In this document: positions 31,101-41,703 of the stretch, piece by piece
How positions within the stretch are numbered: the first letter of the stretch is position 1
Layout of the letters: the number at the start of each line of letters is the position of its first letter
DNA from: Dinochytrium kinnereticum
Taxonomy: Eukaryota; Chytridiomycota; Chytridiomycetes; Chytridiales; Chytridiaceae
Assembly (NCBI GenBank): GCA_027604005.1
Contig: JADGJT010000085.1
Span: 22,443 to 71,128 of the forward strand
Direction of reading: 5' to 3'
Length of the DNA: 48,686 bases
Notes under the pieces: model-generated
What the model saw: only the letters and a program-made list of their open reading frames with translations
What the model was told of the DNA's origin: nothing
Databases searched by the model: none
Program-made: the position numbers and the translations under genes

Positions 31101-32312
31101 TACCACATTAACAAAGATTATTTCTCAATTATCAAACCATATTTATGGGTAAGATCGAGTCGATGTTCGAAAAAATAACTGACATATCCTTTGGCCGAAG
31201 GAGCTTATTTTTTCTAAACTGTTTCATGTAAACCTTAACGGCACGTTAAATAAAAATTGATTTAGTCACCTATCTGAAGAAATGCAGGAGAGCGAAATTC
31301 TTACTTCTATAACAGTCTCCAAGTCATTCACATAGTCCTTCTCTGTGCACAAAATCTCGTAGATGATTTCCTGGCGTTTTCGCTCCTGCTTAGAAATACC
31401 TAGCCTATCCGCAGCTTCTTGCCCACCCAAGTGTTCAAGCCAAGTCTGACGAATCTCCGCAGGTGCACCAACGATCGCTACCCCTTTCCCAGATTTAACC
31501 AGTTCAGCTATATTCTTATTATTTTTCGAGAGACTCTTTGGCGCAACTTTAGGATTCTTCTCTGACCCGAATGAAACGGATGGTGGGACTCCGGCAGAGT
31601 TCATTCTTGATCGAGGCTCATTCGAGAAATGACTTTCACCGGCCGCTGTGGAGACTGAACCAACTTCGGAGGCTATAGATTGTGTCCTGCTCATAGGTTT
31701 GTCGTCAAGCGCATCGCTTCCCGGAGACTTCACCGGAAGAACTGGCTTTGATTTCTTCTGGCGCTTCTTTGAGAACCAACCAACGGACGATTTTTGGCTC
31801 ACTGAAGATGGTGTCGCCGCTCCATTGTCCTCTGCTTCATCAAGGTCATCATCTATCGCGTTGGTTTCCGAGACAGAATTGGATGGCACAGGAGAAATAG
31901 ACACGGCGGTAGAGGAAGGAGCTGCTTGTGACAATGGTGTAGACGGAGAAGCGGGAGAGGCCGCTGGCGTGAGCCCTTCACTGATAGCTTCTTCCTCTGA
32001 TAAAAATCTAACATAGCGTTCCGGAAACCATCCCCAGGCTCCATTATTCTCTCCATAAAGCCAGCCACCTTTGGATTCGGTAGATGATATGGCGATCACA
32101 TCTTCCTCTTCCAGTTGGAGCTCATCCGTCTCCTTGGCGGGAAAGTCATACATGGCCTTTGCGTATCTCATGGGCGCTAGTGCCGAATTCACAGCTGCAA
32201 CCACTCGAGCTGCTGCTGTTGAATGGTGAGGGGCAGAGTTCGACACATTTGTCGTGTTGATGCTGAGCCGGAAATCGGCATTGGCTTGCGAAGACCCCAC
32301 TTGAAGTGACAT
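28125..32312 (-). CDS. Rho-family guanine-nucleotide exchange factor with SH3-DH-PH-PX layout
   Basis: Exons: 32312-31305, 31233-31180, 31095-31012, 30930-30776, 30716-30515, 30458-28825, 28747-28654, 28589-28317, 28220-28125, giving 1199 residues. DH-PH modules load GTP on Rho/Cdc42 GTPases at membranes. Order: SH3 at about residues 50-105 (AKAMYDFPAKETDELQLEE, GGWLYGENNGAWGWFPERYV); Ser/Pro-rich linker; DH about 310-500 (RQEIIYEILCTEKDYVNDLE, LLKPIQRICKYPLFLREL); PH about 505-620 (RKKRELFLFNDMLLVAK...LAWMRTFKEAT); a disordered stretch of about 450 residues with PPLP and PSPRSP words; and a PX-like domain from about 1078 (VYSIRVQYVGIGD, FEDFFDFHLQLLGHFP, IIPELP, GQLQEYIQ, TLPPKISRS). Exon 2 uses a GTTATT donor chosen by phase. 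The usual RRY of PX is HHT here, so phosphoinositide binding is doubtful. Confidence 0.92.
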
Positions 32313-32690
32313 ATTAAGTGGTTGGTTCCCACACAACACGGACAGTTAATCGCCCGAGTCGAGAAAGGGATCAAGTTCTTCCTTTCAACCGCCAGAAATA
32401 TCAAGCAACAGCAGACAGGTCCTTGCAGTCTCTCGATGGTGATGCTAGCAGACTGCCCATGAACAGAAGCCAGCCAATCCGCCAGTAATTGCTGATTGCT
32501 CTCGTGAGCAAAAAGGTTCCTCTGGTAGATAATTGCTGATTGGGAAGTTCTTTGTGTGAAGAGATGCCTCTAAAGATTCTGCTGTATATACCAACCCGTG
32601 CGTTTCACGTCAAGTACGCAATGGCACACCTCGAAGAGAGGTATCGACGCACTTGTCAATTTTGTGAATGTTTGTTTTGGTTTTTTGCAC
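32313..32690. promoter_or_regulatory. Upstream region of the RhoGEF gene / 3' flank of the resolvase gene
   Basis: Tandem minus-strand genes separated by 378 bases. No coding sequence or clear TATA box was seen. Confidence 0.4.
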
Positions 32691-34123
32691 TCAACAAAAC
32701 TCGGACAGCTCGCGGAACCTCTCACTCTGCCACTCGCAGGAGGCGAGCCCCAGCAGCAGCGCATCGCTCGCGTCATCTTTCTTTCTCATCTTCTCAAAGG
32801 TTGTCAGAAGCTTCCCTGGCACGTTGATGCGACTGCCTTCACCCACAAGCTCGGAGACCACCGCCACTCCCATCTTCTTCTTATTCCGGTATCTTCGGTT
32901 GGGCTTGGTTATGGGGGCGATTTCAGCGTCTGGTGTATGGTGGGCTTCGGTCCCTTCTCCATCAAGGTCAAAGTGCACTGCAACGGATCTTGGCGGCACC
33001 GCCTCGAAAGTTGTAAGTAAGAACTTTTCTTCCTCATCCCTTGCATGAGCCATCTGCCTCAACCTTTCTCGTACCGTTCCAAAGAGCGATGCTTCCACAG
33101 CCGCGCATCTAAGCACTGGTATTGCCGTAGCGGTTCTAAAAGACCAATGCTGCCTTTCAATAACGACTGATGTAAGGAATGAATGGTCCTGGAGGATGAC
33201 GTCGATAAGGGTTGATGTGGCTACTGCCAGACTCGCGGGATCGTAGGCTGCCTTTGACTCTTCATCAAACAGTGACTTGACGCCCCATTGCAGAACATTT
33301 GGTACTCTTGCTGTTTTTCCTGCTGCGAATGGCGATGACGGTTGAAGGAGGATGTAACCGAGATTGACCATGCCTACATCGATGGACAGAACAGGGTCCA
33401 TCGCTGGTTTTTGACTAGTCTGAAGATGTGATCGTAATGCTCGACATCTCTCCAGTGCTGATAAGAGAGCATCAATAAGATCAGCTTTTCTTGGGCTTGG
33501 AACGTTGGTTGTGATGCCCATTGACCGCATCTTTTGACGTAGGTTCTCCACGGTAAGCTTAGAATATCTGACACAATTCAAGAAAAGGATGGGATAAATA
33601 AAGCATGTGTGTGCTTGCAGGGACGAAGAGTTGCATGACTTAAAACTCACAAAGATCAATAAAAAATATAACAGAAAACACAAACAGAAACTAACCTGTC
33701 TTGAGCATTCTCTGGAAAGGAAGCATTTGGTGTTTTGACCTTCTTTCCAGTGCGTTTAGATGTTGTGACGGTTGAAAACTTTCGACTTGCTTCTGTAGCT
33801 GTAGCAGCAGCGGTAAAAAGACCTCTGGGCAACTGCTCGCACTTTATGCTCATGCTCTCAAATCCATCGCGTATGCTTGCGGCAACGGCGGGATTCGCTG
33901 ACGCCCTCCACCAACATCCAGCATATCGACTTCCAATCCTTTCCAAAACCATGTCCTTTCTTTGATGACAATTGCCAACGTCATGCAGAAGCATCATTGG
34001 ACTCGTGTGCGGTCGACAGCGCTTGCCCCCCAATCGGAAAATGACAGCGGAAGAAGGAGAAGGAACGCCAGAATCGCCGTATAAAAGTCTGTGGAGGAGG
34101 AACATTCGACATTGCAAAGGCAT
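32691..34123 (-). CDS. CCE1: Mitochondrial Holliday-junction resolvase (Cce1/Ydc2 family) with a SAP-like helix pair
   Basis: Exons: 34123-33696 and 33567-32691, giving 434 residues. Cce1/Ydc2 cuts four-way DNA junctions in mitochondria and is needed to segregate mitochondrial DNA. What is visible: a long basic N-terminus with few acids (possible targeting sequence); a SAP-like segment KLTVENLRQKMRSMGI plus PRKADLIDALL at about 145-180; and the RNase-H-fold catalytic core: SIDVGMVNLGY (Asp206), SVVIERQHW (Glu) and KKDDASDALLLG (Asp407/Asp408/Asp411). The family's acidic tetrad is therefore intact. The first ATG is 18 bases from the divergent start at 34142. A Met pair near 33997 is an alternative start that would leave a shorter N-terminus. 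No other resolvase signature is confusable with this motif set. Confidence 0.92.
34030..34034 (+). promoter_or_regulatory. CCAAT box upstream of the 34142 gene
   Basis: CCAAT lies 46 bases before a TATA box and 108 bases before the plus-strand ATG, inside the opposite-strand resolvase reading frame. Confidence 0.45.
34080..34087 (+). promoter_or_regulatory. TATA box of the 34142 gene
   Basis: TATAAAAG is a consensus TATA element placed 55 bases before the ATG at 34142. It overlaps the first codons of the resolvase on the other strand. Confidence 0.6.
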
Positions 34124-34141
34124 TCTGAGGGGTTAAAGAGA

Positions 34142-35343
34142 ATGGAGTTTTTGAAGAAAGACGACGAAGGACGGTACTATGAGGACAACTACGGTCTTCT
34201 CACGTCGTTATGGACGACAGTGTTGGTTATGCTCATTGTCACAGCTTTGGTATCGATTTTCTCTCATCTCTCTTGCATATTAACTTGAACCCTTGTTCCT
34301 GTAGATGCATATCGCGGCAATGATTGCGAATGCTATGGGGAATGCTGAGGAGGCTTATGGACCGCTTGAAGGCGGAGATGTCCAGCCGCTTCTTGGTGGA
34401 GGTCGTCGAGGGCGTGGGGAGGGGGGTGGTACTTGGGTGAGCTCCTCTCTCACCTTTTTCTCTTGTTACTTCAACATTATCATTAGAAAGTTTCCGATAG
34501 AGAGAGGCACATCTCCAACTATGATTCTTACATCTTTTCAGACTGACAGATTTAAACGCGCGACCGACACCGCCTTAAGAGCACTTTTGGTGAGCTTCTG
34601 GGTTTTTGTTTTCTCCTTACTCTTTACTTGCCGACGAGTACGCCTTTAACTATTTGATATTCAACTTTCAAACAGCTGCTCTTAACTATTGCCATTTTCC
34701 TCAGCATTCCAATCGGTTATCCTTGTAGAGAAAGCGAGGACTTCCCTCGTCGGCTCGTCTCCAAAATCATGGACAGAGACGACGATGATCGTCCAAGACC
34801 TCCCATCCCCATTCCTCCGAAATGCACAGTTTGTATCTCCAATGCTGTGACGCTTTCTTCGACGATTCTAGCTTGGATTCTGTTGGCAATGTCGGTGCTT
34901 TGGGCTATACTGGATGCTGTTGCACCGGTCGTTGGGGGGATGGGGGCATTGATTGGAAGTGTTATGGGGCTGGCAAGGTGAGAGCTTTGTTGTTTTAAGC
35001 TGGCTTTTCGATGAGTTTTCTTTTTTGTTTCATTGAGGCATTCTAAACCTTTTGATGTGAAATGTGTAGTTTCCCCCTCGCCATCGCTATCTTCATCATC
35101 GGGCTTCGACGTTGGGGCGAACTTGCCTCAAGGTCATGCTGAATGCATATTTGCTCGCGAACCTCCTGAAGACTCTGGCTTCTTGACAGCCTTTCGTATT
35201 TCATCCAAGTTGCAATTGGTCCCAGGTCCTCATTCTTCCCTTTCCTTGCTGAATGCATTGTTGCTGTTGGTGTCGTTGGTGGGATTCTTGGTCTGCTAAG
35301 AAAGATTTGTTTTTCTAGTTCAATATATGTTATTGTTTTGTGA
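34142..35343 (+). CDS. Multi-pass membrane protein, unknown family (3' end uncertain)
   Basis: Exons: 34142-34249, 34305-34436, 34542-34589, 34676-34977, 35071-35131, then probably 35190-35343. The protein begins MEFLKKDDEGRYYEDNYG and has spans in LWTTVLVMLIVTALMHIAAMI, LLLTIAIFLSIPIGY, LSSTILAWILLAMSVLWAIL and the Gly/Ala/Val helix before GLARS, then FPLAIAIFIIGLRRWG and LAECIVAVGVVGGILGLL. Between spans 1 and 2 is a Gly/Arg-rich loop and between 2 and 3 an acidic/Pro-rich loop (DRDDDDRPRPPIPIPP). The first four junctions have good GT-AG sites. The donor at 35132 is weak (GTCATG); without splicing there the frame stops three codons later. The final exon may instead splice near 35275 into the Pro/Gln-rich frame at 35396-36211, making one larger protein. 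Confidence 0.62.
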
Positions 35344-35395
35344 ATCTTTTTAAGGTGAGTTGGCTCAGTAATGGGGTCAATGTTTTTAATAAATC

Positions 35396-36211
35396 TTGCA
35401 CAACTCTGAAGGCTACACTGGAGTGCCTGTTCCTGCCTCAGCCATGGATAGAAGCACTCACAACTTCAACCGCAATGTTGACCAAATGGCAGCAGAAGCA
35501 AACCGCCTGATTAGCCCTCCTCAGCCAGTGCCCGTCCCAGTCTACGTTCAGCCGGGACAGCAGCCCCAGCAATACATCTACGTCCAACCCTCGCCTTACC
35601 CCCCAAGCCATCAGAACCTTCTAGGAACTCAGCTAGGAAATCTGGTTACAAATACTTCCCAGTCGGTTAATCGGCTTCTTGGAGGGCAGAGCTATCCAAG
35701 CTCTGCTCAAATCGTGTATGTTGGACCGAATGGAGCTCCATTGCAGCCCGTCATGTACCAATATCCAGGAGGCATGCAGCCAGCCTACATTCCCCAACAG
35801 CCAACCCAACCGCTGCAACCTCATCGTCGAGAACCACAAGCTCCCTCTGGACAGGAAAAGCAACCCATTATGGAACCCACCCCAGTCTCCTCACCCCAAC
35901 TTCAGCCCCCAGTTCTTATTAATGCCGGACGCACGCCTTCGCAGAATTCGTCTCGCCGGGAACAAGGGTTGCAAGGTTCTGGGTTTTCCATTCGTCAACA
36001 AATTCAAGCGTCGGCTTCAGCTATGAAGAAGCATATACAGGCTGCTGCGGGTAGATCAGGATCGAAGGCTTCCTTGGCGCCACCCTCTCCTTCCGCAGCC
36101 CAACCGTTGGATAATGGCCAGCAAGGTTCTTCTGCAGGAGGCAGCCAGTCAACGTCTGTTAATGGGGCCTCCACACCGCAAGATGCCCCCCCTGCTTATA
36201 CCTCCAAATAG
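35396..36211 (+). CDS. Pro/Gln/Ser-rich tail or separate protein
   Basis: A continuous frame without internal stops, 271 codons if opened from 35396. The first ATG is at about 35444 (MDRSTHNFNRNVDQ). The composition is low-complexity: PVPVPVYVQPGQQPQQYIYV, Tyr-Pro-rich repeats, QQPTQPLQPH, Ser/Gly-rich stretches and a final PPAYTSK, a PY-type motif of the kind bound by WW domains of NEDD4-like ubiquitin ligases. With a membrane protein directly upstream and no obvious promoter in the gap of about 100 bases, it is most likely that protein's cytosolic C-terminal tail, joined by an intron ending at about 35410 (CTCTGAAG). An independent gene starting at 35444 remains possible. No family is recognised. 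Confidence 0.65.
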   Translation: MHNSEGYTGVPVPASAMDRSTHNFNRNVDQMAAEANRLISPPQPVPVPVYVQPGQQPQQYIYVQPSPYPPSHQNLLGTQLGNLVTNTSQSVNRLLGGQSYPSSAQIVYVGPNGAPLQPVMYQYPGGMQPAYIPQQPTQPLQPHRREPQAPSGQEKQPIMEPTPVSSPQLQPPVLINAGRTPSQNSSRREQGLQGSGFSIRQQIQASASAMKKHIQAAAGRSGSKASLAPPSPSAAQPLDNGQQGSSAGGSQSTSVNGASTPQDAPPAYTSK

Positions 36212-36304
36212 CTCGTTTCTTCTGTTCCCGTCTGCCACACATTGATGCGCCTCTACCGATAGGATGGCTGCTCTTCTTGCCCAAACATCCTCCGACTGTC
36301 TGTT

Positions 36305-36310
36305 AATAAA
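36305..36310 (+). terminator. AATAAA polyadenylation signal
   Basis: AATAAA, with an overlapping AATAAAA at 36312, lies about 95 bases after the stop at 36211 and 90 bases before the P450 ATG. It marks the likely 3' end of the upstream transcript. Confidence 0.45.
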
Positions 36311-36399
36311 TAATAAAATATGCAATTCTAACAGCAGTTGTTTGCAGGTTGTTCTGAGACGAATTTTTGAACGACAATTCTGTGGCCCCTCCCAACACG

Positions 36400-38724
36400 A
36401 TGACGAAGCGAACTGCCTCATCTGTCGTGGCAACCGCTGCGGTGGTCGTCTCCGTCGGTGCTCCCCTTATCGCTGCTGCTTACCTTTACTTCACCACGCG
36501 AAAGTCAAAGATCGACCTTCCTCAACCGCCAACCACCCCGTTCTTTGGAAACATACTGACCTTTTTAAAAAATATTGATCGACGACTGGATGCTTTCTAC
36601 GAGTCTTCTCAGATATATGGTCCAACGTGGTATGGATTTTGAAATGGATGGATGTGTATTTTGTGGATGCCTTGGAAGAGTTTGTTATTTGTGACTTATC
36701 GGATGGGTTTCCTCAGGACTGCCACTACTCCAAATTTTAGTGGGATGAGCTTGCTGATGACGACTGACCCTGCGATTGTGGAGTACGTTCTTAAGACGAA
36801 TTTTGATAATTATGGAAAGGGACCGCATTTCACGGATGCCATGAGGCCACTTCTTGGTTATATCAAGGGATTAAAGACTCCTCTCTAAGTTTTTTTCTAA
36901 CAGGTGATGGAATATTCAACACCGATGGGGATAATGTTCGTAGTAAAATTATCTTCTTCCCGTCTCAATGGTTTTGTTTATCAATTTCTTATTCTTCAAT
37001 CCTTACTTTCTTTTTTTTCTTTTACCATAATTACAAAAAAAAAGTGGAAATGGCAACGGAAGGTGTCCTCTCATATTTTCACTGGCCGCAACTTTCGGCA
37101 GGTCATTGAGTGAGTCTTTCTTTATCCTTGTTACCGCTATTCATCTGAATAAAACAATAATTAATACTCAACAGAAAGGTTGTGGTTGAGGATCTTGTTC
37201 ACCTGAATGACGTACTTGGAACAGCCTCTGATGCGAATGAAGCGGTTGATCTTCACATGCTACTTCATGCCTTTACTCTTGACAGGTGGGCTTCTCAAAT
37301 TTGTTTTTAACATTCCCTTCCTATGCTGCTGTTTGACTCTTCGTTTGGTCATCTGGTGATTTGAAATTATGCCAATTCCCTGTCGCATGCTGAATTTACA
37401 AACAATCAAACGCAGTTTTGGAAAGATTGCCTTTGGTATATCTTTCAACAGCCTGTTGACCCCCCACGATCCTCCTCCATTCGCGAAATCATTTGACGCT
37501 TCCATCGCCATCATCCGTCATCTTCTCATGGTGCCCTTCCCTAATCTCGTTGGCACCCTCAACGGGTCATATCGGGAGCTTGACCGACATATGAAAGTTA
37601 TTAATGAACTTGCGAATACTTGTATAAGGGAGAAGAGAAAGAGGGAGGAGGAGGGACAGGTTAAGGAGAGAATGGACTTGTTGGACCTTTACATGGATCC
37701 GTCGAGGTATGGACAGGGGACTGCACCTTCGGATAAGCAATTAAGGGATATGGTTTTGAATATGATCCTTGCTGGTAGGGTGTTTTGGTGTGCTATTTTA
37801 ATTGATTCTCTCTCGGAGTTTTAATGGCTTGGTCTGGTCGTCTTCAGACCTTCTCAATGCTCCTTGGGCTTTTTATTTTATTTCATTTTTTCCACATGTC
37901 TCCGAATCCTCATTCCTTTCATATTCCTTTTTTTAATTCATTTAGGCAGGGATACCACCGCTCAAGCCCTCGCTTGGACCTTCTATGAGCTCACGAAGCA
38001 TCCGGATGTTGTGGAACTCATCCGTAAGGAAGCCGAAGAAGTGTTAGAAGGTCGTATGCCCTCTTATAACGATATTGACAAGCTTAAATACACAAATGCT
38101 GTGTAAGTTTTACCTCGTTCATATTTATATGTGTTGATTTACTGTTTGTCCATTGAAGGTTTTTCGAGTCTCTGCGACTGCATCCTTCCGTTCCTATTGA
38201 GTTTAAGACCAGTATAAAGGAGGTGTGTGTCTTAACGATGTGAATCTCGGCTTTTTTCAGTATCCCTCATTTGTATTTTTTTTTTTTTGCGCTGGGGCAT
38301 CCACGCCTTCAACTCACCTTAATCCACGTTGAAATCCCCACCCCAACAGGACGTTCTACCCGGAAACATCAAAATCCCACCAAACACGCACATAATCTGG
38401 CACAACTACACAATGGGACGCCTCGAAACTCTATGGGGTCCTGACTCCCTCGACTTCAAACCCTCCCGCTGGATTGAGCTCCTTCCAGATGGCACAACCA
38501 CTCTCAGACGTGAATCTCCGTACAAATGGAATGTATTTAACGCGGGACCTAGGGCTTGCTTGGGTCAGCAGATGGCGACTTTTGAGGCTGTTGTCGCGCT
38601 AGTGGTTTTGTTGTCGAGGTTTGATGTGGTCTTGAGCCCAGATGCTCCTGTTGTGGGGTACGGCGTTTCTGTTACTTTACCGATGAAGCATGGGTTGAGA
38701 GTTTTGGTTAGGAGGAGGGATTGA
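36400..38724 (+). CDS. Cytochrome P450 monooxygenase (CYP4/52/704-like clan)
   Basis: Exons: 36400-36629, 36717-36856, 36904-36935, 37045-37109, 37175-37285, 37416-37774, 37946-38102, 38159-38222, 38350-38724, giving 510 residues, the usual P450 length. What is visible: an N-terminal membrane anchor (VVVSVGAPLIAAAYLYF), the proline hinge DLPQPPTTPFFGN, the helix C region GDGIFNTDGDNWKWQRK, the oxygen-binding I-helix AGRDTTAQALAW, the K-helix ESLR (ExxR), FKPSRW, and the heme loop FNAGPRACLGQ with the axial Cys. GDGIF.TDG.NW.WQRK is typical of fatty-acid omega-hydroxylase P450s (CYP52, CYP86, CYP704). The likely substrate is therefore a fatty acid or alkane, by inference. The enzyme would sit on the endoplasmic reticulum and need a P450 reductase. 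The 32-base exon 3 completes the GDGIFNTDG motif. Confidence 0.96.
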
Positions 38725-39196
38725 GGGGGTGGGGTTTTCTTTGGTTTTTTGTTTTGTTGGTGGTTGGGTTGGGAAGGCTTTTTTTTTTTTTTTTATCAAA
38801 AAATTGATAATTTATGGACTGTGCTTTTTTTTCTGTGCATTTAAATAAATGATTGGATTGATTTATATGTTCAACTTGCAATACAACATCACATGTAAAG
38901 GAGGAGATGCAAGCCAAATGAAAAGAAATCGGATATGTAAAGGTACATACAATGCAAGCGAAAAGAAACTATGCCAAATGAAAACAAAGTGGATTGTTTT
39001 AAAAAAAAAAAGGTGCTGTGACGTTAAGGAAAAAGAGAGCGCGCAAAAGCGCCAGGAAAAATAATCACCTGTAGCAACAATCCGTGCCAAGCAGAAGAAT
39101 AAAAGAAAAAGAAAAGAAGGAGAAAAAAAAAACAGTCAAAATTGCGTTATTTACAAGAATCCATCTCGCCACCACCAATAAAAAAACAAACTCCCC
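38725..39196. other. Convergent 3' region between P450 and the DUF4436-like gene
   Basis: No gene is seen. A T15-class tract lies near 38780-38795 and an AATAAA at 38845-38850, likely the P450 polyadenylation signal. The sequence near 39001-39130 is A-rich. Confidence 0.45.
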
Positions 39197-41321
39197 TCAT
39201 TCCCACCTCCCCACCGTCGTCGTTACCGTCCCCGCATTCCTCGGCGTGCTTCCAAACCTCGTCCTCCTTCGTCCATCAGCCTCCGTAGCTCTTCTACGAA
39301 GCGTCCCGCCCAGTCCACGTCTCCGCGAGCTCCAACCTACGGCGGATGCTGGCGCATTCACAGGGTGCGATCCTGGGCTGGGGTTGTTCTCTTGCGGTTG
39401 GGTGGGCGCTTTCGGGGTCGATGGAGGCTGGACGGGGGACGTACGAGATTTTGGAGGGTAGTAGGTAAATATGATGTAGTTGGCGAGCATGGTGAGGGCT
39501 TTGAAGGATGATTAGTTTGAATGGTTTTTTGGGGGGGTTGACGAGACTTACATGATACTGCGGTGAGCATCTCGCACCAGAAGAAAGAGATGACGTCGGC
39601 TGTGCATCCGATAGCTGGAACTCCGGGTTGGGAGTTTCGAATTGCGGGGAGAGCAAACCTTTTTTCGTTTATTTGTCATCAGGTTAGAGAGGAAAGGGCA
39701 AAGAAGAAGAAAAATATTCGAGAAAACAAAAAAGTGACCGAACAGAAGAAGGAAAAAGAAAAGACTATAAGATACTTACAAAAGGGTATTGGGAATAGCC
39801 AACGTAGGCGCCTCGGCCCTGTAATTTCGAATCCAAGGTGAAAGCGCCAGACAAAACGTTAGAATCGAGAGAATCCACATAACCCCCATGACAAATATCG
39901 AGAACGCCCTTGTCGTAAATGATCTTAACACCCTCACTCTCACTGACAACAACAAGCCATTGCCATCGTCGCTCACGTCAATCACCTCAGGAATATCAAT
40001 TGAAAATGTTTGAAGTGCTCCCACAATGGATAGACTGATCGGGACGGGTAGCTGAGAAGGTCTTTGCGTTGCGTTTAGGGTGGGGTCGGTGACAGCAAAG
40101 GTTCCTGAAATTTGGAAGGCGTTGGATTCGTAGGTTTCGATAGGATAGTTATTTACATCGCCTCGTGCGAATCGAGTGCTAATGTCTTGAGATGGCATTG
40201 GAAGATCTTTCGTGAATTTGAAAACGTTTGAGTCTGCATCGTGTGTTTTTTTTTCGTTTTAAAAAGGGGAAAGGGTGAGTTAGAATTTACTACGTAACTT
40301 TTGTAGGACACGCATGAGAAATGACACGAAGAGACGCTCATACCAATCGTGATGTTCATATTAACTGCAAGATTGCTTCTCTTCTGGATGGGATCAACTG
40401 TGACAAACTTCCCTATAAAACGCAGTGGTCAATTTCAGTTTGAGCTTGAAGAGAAGTTAACTGCAGAGAGAAAGAATCCTACCACAGGGAAAGAAAAGGA
40501 AATGGAGTTTCATAGTTCCACCGACCGTATCGATTGAAGAAACGTTGGCAAATATCTGCACCAAGTCATAGTTGTTGCAGATAAACTGCGGTGAGTTTGG
40601 GTCAACCGAGTTTATATCCCTTAATGGTGCTGCCGTTAAGTTGAAATTTGATGAGGACTTATCCGGCGGCTTTGAGGAAAACGCTGTCTGTAATCGGAGG
40701 TTTCCCTCTTTCTGTTGAAGATGATGGGTTCAGTCCTCTAACATGAATTTCAAACAAAAGAGAGTTAGGGTAACTTACGCTGTTCAGGACCCCAAAAATG
40801 GCCACCGTGGCAAAAAACAACAGCAGCCCAACCACAGACATTACAATGATCTTGATCCGCTTCATCTTCTTCTTCTGCTCCATCTCAGGATCATCCACCT
40901 CATCATCTTCCACATCTTCCACCTCCTCTTCACTCTGATTCCTCCTGGCACGCTGTTGAATTGCCGGAGCTGCTGCAAACGGCATCTCTGATGGAGAATA
41001 CTGCGGACGCAGAGCATGGCTAGCCGCGATACTGTTTGACCGGCTCGACTTTACCACCATCGGGTCGGGAAAGGCTGTTGCAGCTGCCGCTGCGGAAAAG
41101 GACGACGATGCGGGCAGCATAGTCCCAGGCCGGTCACGGTCTCTTGAGAGTGGGAACCCTGCAGCATGTGTGGGAGACAGCGGCGCGGCCAGCGGCTCCT
41201 GCTGTGACTGCGAGGACTGCGGTGTTTGCAGGTGCTGCATGCTGTGCGAGAGCGTTGACGGCCGTCGCTGCTGCTGCTGGTGGTGGTGATGGTGATGGTT
41301 GTGGTGGTATGCGTTGCTCAT
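39197..41321 (-). CDS. Membrane protein, probably DUF4436 family, with a His/Gln-rich N-terminus
   Basis: Exons: 41321-40779, 40711-40483, 40412-40344, 40233-39780, 39658-39552, 39498-39197, giving 567 residues with all phases closed. Residues 1-155 are cytosolic and disordered, with a His/Gln tract, Ser/Pro/Ala stretches and an acidic EEEVEDVEDDEVDD block before KKKMKR. TM1 is about 156-180 (IKIIVMSVVGLLLFFATVAI). Then comes a lumenal or extracellular domain of about 210 residues with Asn-X-Ser/Thr sites. TM2 is near 391-413 (FSIFVMGVMWILSILTFCLA), then FALPAIRNSQPGVPAIGCTADVISFFW and another hydrophobic stretch (MLANYIIFTYY), ending in a Pro/Arg/Thr-rich tail. The block FALPA.RNSQPG.P..G...DV..FFW is what I associate with DUF4436, a family of unknown function. 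That name is from memory and moderately sure; the gene model is stronger. Confidence 0.84.
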
Positions 41322-41703
41322 CGTATTCCTTCAAACAAGCAATCTCCCTGCCTGCCTGTGCCACTGGCTGTACATTCAGCTGCCGCAGTAGGTGTGGCAG
41401 GAAGGGTGGTTGGTCGCACATGCCGCAGAAGATTCAATGCCAGCAATAATCCTGTGAATATTTACTTCTACATTATTCTCAGGTTTATACTCTGTTGATA
41501 TTCATCAGGACTCAAAACAAGCAACCGTTGAATGTTTCAAATGTGTAATAAATATAAAATGCATAACTAGGGAATATCACACTGCTGCTCATATAGAGAA
41601 TAATACACGGATGCTTATAACTGGAGAACATCACACAGCTGCTGCAAGGGAAGGAAGAGAACAAAATATGAACCATTCTGAAGATAGTGTATATGCATGG
41701 GGA
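41322..41703. other. Intergenic region between two tandem minus-strand genes
   Basis: The 382 bases contain the promoter of the DUF4436-like gene and the 3' UTR of the STAND ATPase gene. A short imperfect repeat (GAA-ATCACAC.GCTGC, near 41573 and 41627) is the only structure noted. Confidence 0.4.
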
